Shown here in pieces: positions 1 to 8,368 of a stretch of DNA of 50,911 nucleotides. This stretch comes from Syntrophaceae bacterium (GTDB lineage: Bacteria; Desulfobacterota; Syntrophia; Syntrophales; UBA2185). The translations under genes and the position numbers were made by a program. The stretch's first letter is position 1, and each line of letters opens with the position of its first letter. Below the pieces are notes generated by a model. That model made no database searches, was not told the DNA's origin, and was given only the letters and a program-made list of their open reading frames with translations. Location of the stretch: positions 1-50,911 of the forward strand of contig PMBI01000009.1 of assembly GCA_003153775.1 (NCBI GenBank), written 5' to 3'.

Positions 1-254
1 GCATGAGCGCCACGGGCAATTGCTATGATAACGCTGTAATGGAATCGTTTTTTCATACCCTCAAAACGGAAGACGTTTATTTTGAAAGATACCGGACCCG
101 GGCAGAAGCCCGGCAGAGCATCTTCGAGTATATTGAAGTCTTTTATAATCGTATCAGGAGGCATTCATCCTTAGGGTATCTCTCGCCTCTTGAATTTAAT
201 GTCCGAATGTCGGATAAAGCAGCTTAACTGTGTGTCCGCTTTTTCGGGGGAACA
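1..254 (+). mobile_element. Right end of an IS3-family insertion sequence
   Basis: The window opens inside an insertion sequence. The transposase C-terminus (to 227) is followed within 30 bases by a terminal inverted repeat which, read inward from 254, begins TGTTCCCCCGAAAAAGCGGA. This has the TG start and C-run typical of IS3-family ends. The left end lies outside the window. The element is inserted into the minus-strand DUF2971 gene that begins at 414, whose reading frame runs into the IS end. The exact target duplication cannot be read because only one end is visible. Confidence 0.8.
3..227 (+). CDS. IS3-family transposase OrfB, C-terminal 74 residues (5' end outside window)
   Basis: This is the end of a DDE integrase-core transposase. 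The motif [19 protein letters not shown] is the signature around the third catalytic acidic residue: the Glu of MESFF is the E of DDE. It is followed by the [18 protein letters not shown] block that ends nearly all IS3 OrfB proteins. The protein would catalyse copy-paste transposition via an IS circle. Only the C-terminal part is present because the window starts inside the gene; the first in-frame ATG at 3 is not the true start. Whether the complete element is active cannot be judged. Confidence 0.93.
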   Translation: MSATGNCYDNAVMESFFHTLKTEDVYFERYRTRAEARQSIFEYIEVFYNRIRRHSSLGYLSPLEFNVRMSDKAA

Positions 255-414
255 TCATTATTCCTTTTGCATACCTAATTTCAGATAAATCATTCGTATA
301 TCTAAAATCAGTTGCCCACAAACATTGACTGTCCAATATACCCATCAATCCTTTTACATTCGTATAATGATATAAAATTTTATCTTCCACTTCTCCACTT
401 ACGGAATTTAACAT
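255..414 (-). pseudogene. DUF2971 protein, N-terminal fragment cut by the IS
   Basis: From the ATG at 414 the minus strand encodes about 53 residues matching the start of DUF2971 proteins, with the sequence LYHYTNVKGLMGILDSQCLW then ATDFRYTNDLSEI. This is the typical (Y)HYT...GI...LW.....NDPxE-like opening of that family. After residue 53-54 the frame enters the IS inverted repeat and ends about 18 residues later, so the rest of the gene is lost or lies beyond the IS. DUF2971 proteins have no established activity and are often found in accessory or defence regions (family knowledge). The gene is dead or truncated here. Confidence 0.8.
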
Positions 415-424
415 TTTAGCACCT

Positions 425-559
425 TTAAATTTTTTCTACCTTTGATTCATCAAACTTAATCACCTTTCCAGTATCTTCATATATACTTCTCAAATCATCC
501 GATTCCATAACAAAGTATTGTTCAAATGCTTTATCCCCACCATACAGGCTCAATATTTT
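425..559 (-). pseudogene. Remnant or small ORF of unknown family, upstream of the DUF2971 gene
   Basis: An open stretch of 44 codons ends at a TAA only 10 bases before the DUF2971 start. Its tail reads MESDDLRSIYEDTGKVIKF and then DESKVEKI. The first in-frame ATG is at 508, giving a possible 27-residue ORF. Further upstream, the residues LLYSNQELGEK appear in another frame up to about 597, which suggests a frameshifted remnant of a longer gene. The block at 464-508 matches 6357-6401 at 39 of 45 bases and encodes the same MExDDLRSIYxDTGK core. I do not recognise the family. Confidence 0.45.
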
Positions 560-659
560 TCACCGAGTTCTTGATTGGAATATAGAAGACAAGTAAATTA
601 ATGATTGCTTGCTCTTCACATTGATGGATGGATAGTCGTGAGATACGGTCAACTCGTTG

Positions 660-2654
660 TTAGGGCCTTCTTACAAAGATGAAATCCCCGCCTTCATCTC
701 CCGCTTCGCTGATTGCCCCGTAGAGGGGGGTCTGATGGCTGGGGCTGTTGTTTATCACCGCCTCCCTGAGGCTCGCAAAAAGCTTCTGCGTGTCCATGTA
801 TGGCTCTTTGTTATCCTTGAGCCTCTTGATAAGATACTCGAGAAACACACTGCGATCCGGAACGGTCTTCATGGCACCGCTGGTAATGGCTTTTCTGCTG
901 GGCAGTTCATAAATCTTTTCCATGGAGACCTTTTGCTTGTAGAAGGCCTCCCTCGTCTTGAAAATCCCTCCGCTGAAACAGGAATCGGCAACAAGGAGCA
1001 CGTGCTTTGCCTTTATTGCCTTTATGTAATCGCGGACGGTGCTGTTCGGAATCCAGTCTGCGGGATCGTTAATGCCCGAAGCATCTCTCGGAAGCCAGAA
1101 CCCCTGCTTCATATCGTCCAGCCAGTATCCGTGACCCGCATAGAAAATCAGCAGATTATCCCTTTCGGTCAGCTTGCTTCTTAAGGACTGCAAGGTCTTG
1201 TATATAGTCCTCCTGTCAGGATCCACAAGAGTGATAACATTCTCCCTATCAAACGTATATCGTGATACAAGAATGTCTCCCAACCCCTGCGCGTCGGAAA
1301 TGGCAAAGTCCAGTTTGCCGATCTCCCCGCTGTCATAATCCTGTACCGCGATTAACAGCGCAAAATATTTTGCAGAAGCAAGTTCCGCATGAACCGGACC
1401 TTCCTCCGCCCTCGTCGCTGCTATGTGTCCGGCTTCGCGGTTCACGGCAAATTGTTTGGTTGACTTGTTCTCAAGTACATCGATAGCCATAACTGTAACG
1501 GTGTTCTGACCGACTTTCAGAGGAATGACCGTGGAAAAACGGCCTTGCTCGTCCAGCTCCGCATCCTGGCCATTGACCGAAACATCCATGATGCCCGCCT
1601 TGCTTTCGGCGATTCCTGTAACGGTAATGTTCATCCGCTTCGCAACAACCGACACGGCCCGTGTTGTATCCGGTGCTGTGATCGTGATCTTCGGAGGCGC
1701 AATCTCCGCTTTTGCCGAGGCGGTCTTGCTCACTTCGCGATTCACGGCGAATTGTGTCGTCGACTTGTTCTTGAATACATCGATGGCTGTTACGGTAATC
1801 TTGTTTTGACCGACCTTAAGAGGAACGGCTGAAGAAAAACGACCCTTCTCACCGAGCTCCGCCTGCTGGCCATTGACCAGAACATCCATGATACCCGCAT
1901 TGCTCTCGGCTAATCCTGTAATGGTGATGTATGTCCTTTTCGCCGCAATAGACACGGTGCGTGAGATGTCCGGCGTAGTGATTGTAATCTTTGGTGATGT
2001 CTTTTCCAACACATCCGGCTTAGAAAGCTCAGGTGCTGTGCTTATGACTTTTCGGGATGTCTCTTCTGATTTAGCCGACTTTGCAGGTTCTATTGCTCTG
2101 GGAGGTGCTGTAGCTATACTGGCACTCTCTATTTGCTGAGGCTTTTCTTTGCGAGCAGGTGCTGAGGCAACCGCCGTCATGCCTTTATATCCCATGGTAT
2201 TCCATTGCCGGAGTGAATATACCGCGTCGAGAAATAACCGCGCATCGTCTTCAGATTTCCAGTATAGTGAATAAAAAGGGTGACCAAAACGAACAGTAAA
2301 AATATTTCCCTCTTTTTCAATGTACGGGTTTAGGTCACCATATGCTTTGTAGACTGTTACCCACAGTCCTCTCGTATCTTTCGCCATATTTATACGGAAA
2401 AGATTCCCTTCATGGGTGACCCCGGCTACCGTAACACTTTTTTGCATCAGGGTAAGGGAAAGCTCAACGGCATCCCGTGCTTCCTTTTCCCCCATCTTGG
2501 GAGGTGAATCGGGATTAACGCGATAAACGACCGGAACGCATCCTGCTATGAGGATTGCAGCAAAAAGACAGACGAGAATCAATGAAATTTTCATTCTTGA
2601 GAAAAATGATATCCGGCAGGAACTACCAATGATGACGCAGAATTTAGGCTTCAT
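660..2654 (-). CDS. Caspase-like (peptidase C14) lipoprotein with two Big-like repeats
   Basis: Envelope-anchored caspase-fold protein. The ATG at 2654 is preferred because GGAGGTGA lies about 8 bases upstream; another ATG at 2594 starts directly at the signal sequence. A lipobox (LIAG|C) follows a hydrophobic stretch, so a lipidated, periplasm-facing protein is predicted. Next come an N-terminal domain of about 120 residues, a Pro/Ala/Lys-rich linker, two near-identical 87-residue beta-sandwich repeats with a 100-residue period (glucodextranase-B/Big-like, motif AGIMDVxVNGQ), and a C-terminal caspase domain. The catalytic His lies in FYAGHGY and the Cys in ADSCFSGG (H508 and C559 from this start), so the site looks intact. 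It is co-oriented with the CHAT gene upstream. The substrate is unknown. Confidence 0.88.
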   Translation of the reverse strand: MKPKFCVIIGSSCRISFFSRMKISLILVCLFAAILIAGCVPVVYRVNPDSPPKMGEKEARDAVELSLTLMQKSVTVAGVTHEGNLFRINMAKDTRGLWVTVYKAYGDLNPYIEKEGNIFTVRFGHPFYSLYWKSEDDARLFLDAVYSLRQWNTMGYKGMTAVASAPARKEKPQQIESASIATAPPRAIEPAKSAKSEETSRKVISTAPELSKPDVLEKTSPKITITTPDISRTVSIAAKRTYITITGLAESNAGIMDVLVNGQQAELGEKGRFSSAVPLKVGQNKITVTAIDVFKNKSTTQFAVNREVSKTASAKAEIAPPKITITAPDTTRAVSVVAKRMNITVTGIAESKAGIMDVSVNGQDAELDEQGRFSTVIPLKVGQNTVTVMAIDVLENKSTKQFAVNREAGHIAATRAEEGPVHAELASAKYFALLIAVQDYDSGEIGKLDFAISDAQGLGDILVSRYTFDRENVITLVDPDRRTIYKTLQSLRSKLTERDNLLIFYAGHGYWLDDMKQGFWLPRDASGINDPADWIPNSTVRDYIKAIKAKHVLLVADSCFSGGIFKTREAFYKQKVSMEKIYELPSRKAITSGAMKTVPDRSVFLEYLIKRLKDNKEPYMDTQKLFASLREAVINNSPSHQTPLYGAISEAGDEGGDFIFVRRP
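1437..1997 (-). repeat. Tandem 261-bp domain repeats inside the caspase gene
   Basis: Two copies (1737-1997 and 1437-1697, period 300 bp) encode the Big-like domains. Each begins with PKITIT(T/A)PD and ends with STxQFAVNRE. The copies differ by scattered substitutions, which points to an intragenic duplication that is not very recent. Confidence 0.8.
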
Positions 2655-2727
2655 TATTGAAATCACCTCCAGTGACTTAATAACAGCGCATTTTCGCGGC
2701 ATTCAAGAGCGGAACTTGTTCTGCATA

Positions 2728-2757
2728 CTTATACGATTACGGCATAATAAATGACAA
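2728..2757 (-). promoter_or_regulatory. Predicted sigma70 promoter of the caspase gene
   Basis: Read on the minus strand: TTGTCA (2757-2752), an 18-base spacer, then TATAAG (2733-2728). Each box has five of six consensus bases. It lies about 75 bases upstream of the preferred caspase start at 2654 and downstream of the duplicated dehydrogenase tail, so the caspase gene may be transcribed separately from the CHAT gene. Confidence 0.5.
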
Positions 2758-2807
2758 CCCCGTTGAAATCAAGGGAAATATGGCCAGTATAAATGCAAGA
2801 GAGGCCA

Positions 2808-2907
2808 TCACGAAATTGTTTCGAGGTCATGAAAAACGGCGGCGCCAAGTTTCTCCTTTTTCGTGTCGAATATCCTTGTGCTCTTGCACCGCGCCTCTTT
2901 TGCTTCT
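2808..2907 (-). repeat. Duplicated 3' end of the acyl-CoA dehydrogenase gene (copy B)
   Basis: These 100 bases match 6416-6515, the 3' end of the complete dehydrogenase gene, at 90 of 100 positions in direct orientation, 3,608 bp away. The coding frame and stop survive: the remnant ends KEKLGAAVFHDLETIS and stop, against KEKLGAAVFHDLETIP in the intact gene. Most differences are silent C/T changes, so the copy diverged while still coding or came from a related genome. Homology fades above 2907. The remnant begins 31 bases after the CHAT stop codon. Confidence 0.9.
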
Positions 2908-2938
2908 TGTTGCCGTATTTTGAGTCGTCGGCAATGAA

Positions 2939-5900
2939 TCAAGGACCAGGATCACCCATCAGGACAAAAGACGCCCAGAAGAGGGGATGGGCATAGCTGG
3001 CGATGATTTTACCTGTGGTCTGTTCCTGCAGATTCTCGCTATCGATCAGGTTCAACATGGATTTCCTCAGCGCCTGCGAGCGAGTTAATTTATTGTCGCT
3101 GACCTCGAGTTCGAAAAGCCTCGTGATCAACTTTTTGGCCGATGTTGTTTCCACGGGATACATAGTAGCCAGGATTGCCCGGCTGCCGGCATAGAAAAAG
3201 GCCTGACCGAGTCCCGAAAGGGCTTCCGCGCCGGCGCCGCTCGCTGCTCCCGTGTTGCACGCCGAAAGAACGATCCAGTCGGCATTCATCTTCAACTTCA
3301 TGATTTCCGTCATCGTCAGCAACCCATCATCCTTATCTCCTGTGACAGAAGGCGAGGACAGTGCCAGCGCCGGCTGATCCAAACCATCAACGTCACCGGG
3401 AACCAGGGCATGAGTAGCAAAGGCAATGACCTTCCGGTCAGACAGGGTCATTGTCTTAATCCGGTGTTCGGAAGCTTGCTCCCGTAAAAAAACATCTTTG
3501 GCCAGATCGGCATTCAACACGCGGGCAATTGTTTTGATCTCCTCTGCCGTGTCAGGCAAACGGTTCAGGTTTTCAGTCTGAATCGAGGTGATCTTCTGAT
3601 TATCAAGGGCCCCTTTTGCGGTGACACGGATACCCCTGACCTGAACACGGCCTGCCGTTACGTTATCAGCAGAACCACCTTCTTCTGTCTTCAGCAACGC
3701 CAGTTGTTCCCGGTTAAAGAGAGGATCGCCGAATCCGAGAAATGCCTTGCGTCCAGGATCACCGGGCGGCAGCGTCCTCAGATTAACGAGCGCCGATACG
3801 GAAGGCTCCATGGTAATGGAATACTTGCGGATCAACCAGGGCGCCTGCCGGTAACGGGAAAACAGTTCTCCGCGTTCGCCGGCAAGTTGAAATGGAGTTG
3901 TCGGCAAAATAGCGAAGGGAATCTGATCAAGGGGGCTGTTGGCAATAATGAATAGGTCTGTGGCATCCTTCAATGCGGACTCCACCGGGGAAAATAACTT
4001 TGTATAAAGATCATGCGCAAGAGAGACATCAAAATCGGGGATATCTCCCAGCGTCTCCGGCTTGGGGTCAAGCGATTTTCTCAGTCCAGCCACAACGGGA
4101 ATGAGACCGTCTCGGCCTATCGCAGCTGTGGCAAATCTTGCGTTTCCTTTAGGCGGAATGGCCCAGACAAAGGTTTGATCTTTCGTTGTGTAAAGGGACA
4201 GGAGAACTTCCCCAGGCCGCAGGAAACCCTGGATGTAAGGAATGGCGCGCGGTGATGGATTGACAAAATCAGCATATTGGGGGAAGCGTTTCTTTGTCTC
4301 TTTCAAAATGGAGTCCCGGGCGCGGCGCAGATTTTCAACATCGCTTCTAAGTTTCTGGATGGCCTTTGGATCATGTTGACCGGCCGGCGCTGCCATAAGA
4401 TCAAGGATTGAGTTTTCCATTGCAAGTATCTGCCTGTCTGCATCCTGCTCTTTTCGGATCATGTCCGCAAGTTCCGGATCTGTTACCGCGGCGCGGGCGC
4501 TGCTTGCCACAAGGGCGCCCTGCACGCTCCGGCTTCGATTCGCTTCCGCCAGTTTGAATGCAGTCGCCGTCGCGTCGATCCTCAGTTCCTTCTCGATGGA
4601 GGTACCCTGAATCTTTGCAAGCAATCCGACATAGTCATCGATAATCACCCGCCGCAGTTTCTTGCGGCGGGAAAAATCACCTTTTTCTGTCCGATGTTCC
4701 ATAAGGACATCTGTCGCCGCGGAAAGATCCTGAACGGCTTCACGAACATGATTCAACCGTTCCCGGGCCATGCCCCGGAGCGCAAGCATCTCCGCCGTGT
4801 TTTCATGCTTTTCGCCGAAACGCTTCCGAAGGTTATCATAATTTTGCGATGCGAGGTTCCATGCATTTTCATGGCGGCCCGTCATAAGCATGGATAAAAC
4901 CATGGCGGGATCCTGTATGAATGACCTTTCATAGAGGAACTTATTCTCCTTCATGCCGGTTCTGGCCAGATCGTACTGAGACATGGCGCCTACGAAGTCT
5001 CCCGTCGCCGCCAGGATGTCTCCTTTTGTAACCCTGGCAAAGCCCATAGGTTGGGAATCGGCAGGAATACCGGCAGCCTCAAGAATGCGGATGGCGGCAT
5101 CGGACAGTTTTCCTGCTTCTTCCAAGCGCCCTTGCGCCTGTAAAATGCGGGTAAGCACTATAATTGCTTGACCCGTCAGCGCCGATTCTTTTCCAGCATG
5201 CGCCAATGACTCCATCAGTGCCTTTCTGGCCTCTACTTCCGACTCCATCAGTCGCTGCTGATTCAGTAAGTTTCGTGCGTGCATCATATCCACAGATATA
5301 TAAGATAAAGGATATTTTTCGAGGAACACCCGACCAGGCCCTGATCCGAGATTCTTTATGTTTTGATACCAGGTTTCAGCCCCGGCATAGTTCCCCTGCG
5401 CCTCCAAAATGCGTGCATTGATGAGTGCCAGATGCAGGTTACAAAAGTACAGATTTTGCGAATCTAATTTGCTACTGCGACAAGTCATCTCAGCTGCCTC
5501 TTTAGCGCTTTTCGCGGCATCAATGTCGCCGATTGCAGCATAGAGATTAACGAGTGCCCGGTTAGCATTAACGCGGCCAGATGAAGTACCGGTTGCGAAT
5601 CTGACAAAAGCATACTCTGAGCTTTCTTTAGTCAGTTCAATCGCCTTTTGAAAATTTCCATAAATGCTTTCTATATTGCCGAGACGGCCCTTGATAAGTC
5701 CATCGGATTTGTCCTTAATCCCATAAGCCAAAGCCCTCTGCAGATCGTCTCTGGCTTGCACATAGCGGCCCAACTGAAAGGCAGCCTCTCCTCTGTCCCT
5801 GTAAAATCCTTTCAATATCCTTGTATCTTTTGTGTCCGGCGGGGTTGCATCGGCCTGGGCCCTGAAATTTTCCGTGACCTTGGATTCAAATTGACCGGGC

Positions 5901-6085
5901 TGATCCAGAACTGACAGTATGTCGTCAATTCTGCGGGGAGGCGGGGTGAAGGCCGGCGATTCCGCCATCGAGATGGAAACCTTTTTCGCTTCCTCCAAGG
6001 ACATTTTTGTTGTGCAGCCCTGAAAGAAGATCAGTGTCAGAAGGGCAAAAATGAAAAAGCTCACCTCATTTTTGCTTTTAGTCAT
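2939..6085 (-). CDS. TPR-CHAT protease lipoprotein
   Basis: Large clan-CD protease-like protein of 1,048 residues. The start at 6085 is chosen for the AGGGGGGAT element about 7 bases upstream. The N-terminus is a lipoprotein signal (hydrophobic run, then FFQG|C), so an outer-envelope lipoprotein is predicted. Residues ~90-480 contain TPR-like helical repeats, ~540-610 a likely coiled coil, and ~620-1048 a CHAT domain. Putative catalytic His is in AFATHALVPGD (H892) and Cys in VLSACNTGA (C943). The C-terminal AHPLFWASFVLMGDPG is the classic CHAT ending. CHAT proteins are caspase relatives used in TPR-linked proteolytic switches (family knowledge). It lies between two copies of a dehydrogenase 3' end and beside a caspase lipoprotein, which suggests an acquired two-protease module. 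Confidence 0.9.
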   Translation of the reverse strand: MTKSKNEVSFFIFALLTLIFFQGCTTKMSLEEAKKVSISMAESPAFTPPPRRIDDILSVLDQPGQFESKVTENFRAQADATPPDTKDTRILKGFYRDRGEAAFQLGRYVQARDDLQRALAYGIKDKSDGLIKGRLGNIESIYGNFQKAIELTKESSEYAFVRFATGTSSGRVNANRALVNLYAAIGDIDAAKSAKEAAEMTCRSSKLDSQNLYFCNLHLALINARILEAQGNYAGAETWYQNIKNLGSGPGRVFLEKYPLSYISVDMMHARNLLNQQRLMESEVEARKALMESLAHAGKESALTGQAIIVLTRILQAQGRLEEAGKLSDAAIRILEAAGIPADSQPMGFARVTKGDILAATGDFVGAMSQYDLARTGMKENKFLYERSFIQDPAMVLSMLMTGRHENAWNLASQNYDNLRKRFGEKHENTAEMLALRGMARERLNHVREAVQDLSAATDVLMEHRTEKGDFSRRKKLRRVIIDDYVGLLAKIQGTSIEKELRIDATATAFKLAEANRSRSVQGALVASSARAAVTDPELADMIRKEQDADRQILAMENSILDLMAAPAGQHDPKAIQKLRSDVENLRRARDSILKETKKRFPQYADFVNPSPRAIPYIQGFLRPGEVLLSLYTTKDQTFVWAIPPKGNARFATAAIGRDGLIPVVAGLRKSLDPKPETLGDIPDFDVSLAHDLYTKLFSPVESALKDATDLFIIANSPLDQIPFAILPTTPFQLAGERGELFSRYRQAPWLIRKYSITMEPSVSALVNLRTLPPGDPGRKAFLGFGDPLFNREQLALLKTEEGGSADNVTAGRVQVRGIRVTAKGALDNQKITSIQTENLNRLPDTAEEIKTIARVLNADLAKDVFLREQASEHRIKTMTLSDRKVIAFATHALVPGDVDGLDQPALALSSPSVTGDKDDGLLTMTEIMKLKMNADWIVLSACNTGAASGAGAEALSGLGQAFFYAGSRAILATMYPVETTSAKKLITRLFELEVSDNKLTRSQALRKSMLNLIDSENLQEQTTGKIIASYAHPLFWASFVLMGDPGP

Positions 6086-6332
6086 TTGTGATCCCCCTAT
6101 CATATTTATTGATCTTTGCCTTGAGAAATTCCTTTGGCTTGCTCAATCGTTATGGACTTTATCACATTTTAAATTGAAGTTCCGCTTTAATATACTATGC
6201 ATTATTGCAGAGTATTTTCCGGTGGAACGTATTTTGTTTATTTACAATTGAAATCTTATATCGGCGAGCGAAATCGCAGGAAACACGACAGAGAGTATTT
6301 CTTTATGACACTACTGTCAAGTTCTTTGGATT
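6086..6332. other. AT-rich spacer upstream of the CHAT gene
   Basis: About 250 AT-rich bases without a credible gene on either strand. It should hold the CHAT promoter, but I could not find a convincing -35/-10 pair. The base composition contrasts with the GC-richer flanking genes, in keeping with acquired DNA. Confidence 0.4.
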
Positions 6333-6419
6333 CTATATTGATCTAATATTAATCAGCTTACCCGTATCTTGATATATGCTCCTCAAATCATCCGCTTCCA
6401 TATCCACTTTTATAGTCAT
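6333..6419 (-). CDS. Possible 28-residue small ORF overlapping the dehydrogenase stop
   Basis: The minus strand reads ATGA at the dehydrogenase stop and stays open for 28 codons, including MEADDLRSIYQDTGKLI. The last 45 bases of coding similarity (6357-6401) match 464-508 at 39 of 45 bases, and the shared peptide MExDDLRSIYxDTGK is conserved. This could be a translationally coupled small protein, or the stump of a longer gene cut when the CHAT block arrived. I do not recognise it. Confidence 0.35.
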   Translation of the reverse strand: MTIKVDMEADDLRSIYQDTGKLINIRSI

Positions 6420-8074
6420 GGAATTGTTTCGAGGTCGTGAAAAACGGCGGCGCCCAGTTTTTCTTTTTTCGTGTCGAATATTCTTGTGTTTTTGCATCGC
6501 GCCTCTTTTGCTTCTGCGAGGAAGTATCTCAGGAGATTGAGGTCGCCGCTCTTGGGGACGCCCGATTTTATATCCCTTGAAATCTTCGCTAACACGGAGA
6601 GGATGCCGAATGCATAAAGGCTGAGCGTGGTCATACGTCTCAGGAAGAATTGCCTCTCCACCACCTTCGCTCCATGGAGGACGGTCCCCAAAAGCAGCAT
6701 GCGTTTGATCGTCCGTGCATTGGCCTTGACCAGTCTCACTGCCTCCTGCGTGGTTTCGTCGTCGCCATCTACACGCCAGGGCATCGCCGCAAAGCTGGAA
6801 AAGAAGGCCTTTATAACGAAAGACCAGCGGGAGAAACCCTTGTGTGAGCGGAGCTCTTTATTCAGACGTCCGAGGAGGAAGAGCATGGGATAGGTGGAAT
6901 GGATTTCCGTCGTCCCCTCGAATATGGGAACAACGCGGAAATCGCGCATCCGTTTTTCATAGGGCTGGGTCGTGATATAGCCGGCGCCGCCTGCCACCTG
7001 CATGGCATCGTAGAGGACGTCCCACGCACGCGTGGAACCGTAAAGCTTGCAGTGCGATGTTTCGATCACCGGGTCTTCCGTCGGCTGGGATTCGAGGAGA
7101 TTTGCAGTGAAATAGTTAATGCAGGATGTGACGAATCCGTGAACGCGGGCATTGATTATTTTCTCCTGCACGAGAGGAAAATTCCGGATGGGGACGCCGA
7201 ACTGCATTCTGGCGCCGGCGCGCTTGAGCATGTCCTTCAAGGATACGTCTATGAGACCGGCGCCTGCGGCGCCGAGGGCGAGTCTCCCGTAGTTGAGGAT
7301 GGCGAGTGCGATCTTGTAGCCTTCTCCAGGTTTCCCCAGCATATTTTCCACCGGGACGTGAACATTCTGAAATTGAATGGTAGCTGTAGAGCTGGCCCTG
7401 ATGCCCATCTTGGGCATGTCCTTCCCGATCTTGACTCCTTCCCACGCGGTCTCCACGATGAAGGCGCCCATAAACCCGGGATGCGCCGGGTCCATCTGGG
7501 CAAAGGCGGTGAGGCCTTGCGCGTAGTTTGCGTTGGTGATGTAGGTCTTCGTACCGTTGAGGACGTAATATTTTCCATCCGCGGAGAGTTCTGCCTTCGT
7601 CTCGATGTGTCTCGCATCGGAGCCGAAATTAGGTTCCGTGAGGGCGTAAGAAAATATCATCTCTCCCGATGCAGCGAGCGGAAGATATTGGCGCTTCTGC
7701 TTCTCGGTTCCGTATAGCTCAATGCCTTTGATGCCGATGAAGAGATGGGCAAGAAAAACAACTGCGGAGGCCAGGTCCTGGGCCGAGATCTCTTCTACGA
7801 AGCGGATGCAATCGACAAGGCCGACGCCCAAGCCGCCGTAGGTTTCAGGAAGGCTGATCCCGAAGAAGCCCTTCTTTCTCATCTCCTGCAGCATCTCATG
7901 GGGAATGCGCCCTTCCTCTTCAATCTTCTGCGGGGAATGGTTTTTAAACATCTCCCGGTAGGATATGAGCAGGGACTGAACCTTTTCAGAATCTGCCGGC
8001 ATGCGGTAAGAATCAAAGGCCGTTTTATCAAAGACGCCTTCCAATATCTTCTCCATGAAGCTGCCTGATGCCAT
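6416..8074 (-). CDS. Acyl-CoA dehydrogenase, long form with C-terminal extension
   Basis: FAD-dependent alpha,beta-dehydrogenation of an acyl-CoA, passing electrons to an electron-transfer flavoprotein. At 552 residues it is about 170 longer than the common dehydrogenases, like the very-long-chain type with an extra helical C-terminal domain. Visible signatures are YALTEPNFGSDA (flavin/substrate region), MGIRASSTATIQF, LHGAK-type helices in the extension, and the catalytic base Glu386 in PIFEGTTEIH. A GAGGAGA ribosome site lies about 7 bases before the ATG at 8074. The last 33 codons are duplicated at 2808-2907. The chain-length substrate cannot be told from the sequence. Confidence 0.92.
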   Translation of the reverse strand: MASGSFMEKILEGVFDKTAFDSYRMPADSEKVQSLLISYREMFKNHSPQKIEEEGRIPHEMLQEMRKKGFFGISLPETYGGLGVGLVDCIRFVEEISAQDLASAVVFLAHLFIGIKGIELYGTEKQKRQYLPLAASGEMIFSYALTEPNFGSDARHIETKAELSADGKYYVLNGTKTYITNANYAQGLTAFAQMDPAHPGFMGAFIVETAWEGVKIGKDMPKMGIRASSTATIQFQNVHVPVENMLGKPGEGYKIALAILNYGRLALGAAGAGLIDVSLKDMLKRAGARMQFGVPIRNFPLVQEKIINARVHGFVTSCINYFTANLLESQPTEDPVIETSHCKLYGSTRAWDVLYDAMQVAGGAGYITTQPYEKRMRDFRVVPIFEGTTEIHSTYPMLFLLGRLNKELRSHKGFSRWSFVIKAFFSSFAAMPWRVDGDDETTQEAVRLVKANARTIKRMLLLGTVLHGAKVVERQFFLRRMTTLSLYAFGILSVLAKISRDIKSGVPKSGDLNLLRYFLAEAKEARCKNTRIFDTKKEKLGAAVFHDLETIP

Positions 8075-8306
8075 CTGCTGTCTCCTCTGCCTTGAGACCG
8101 TGTCTGCCGCATCTCATGGCGGTAATAATCCGGCGATAATATAGATAATGACGATTTCTTTACGTACACATCAAGTATAAGAGGCATGCATGGTAATTTC
8201 CAGCTTTTTCTGGTCATGATCGCAACAACGATCAAATGCCTGCCTCAGGCTCCCAAAGTCCCCGCTATTCGTCAAATCCGATCCCTAAATAGATTCTATT
8301 TTTCTC

Positions 8307-8335
8307 TTGCAATGGATATTTTTATATGTTAGAAA
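8307..8335 (+). promoter_or_regulatory. Predicted sigma70 promoter of the rimP-nusA-infB operon
   Basis: TTGCAA (8307-8312), a 17-base spacer, then TAGAAA (8330-8335) preceded by an extended-minus-10 TG at 8327-8328. Transcription would start near 8342, just before a hairpin leader. This is the only good promoter in the 426-base gap 8075-8500; I see no gene there. Confidence 0.5.
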
Positions 8336-8368
8336 TGCCCTGAAAATCATCGAGTACGTTACTGATGA

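Noticed and set aside
6899-7717. 272-codon plus-strand open frame opposite the acyl-CoA dehydrogenase
   Set aside because: The dehydrogenase on the minus strand is certain by motifs; the opposite frame has no family features or ribosome site.
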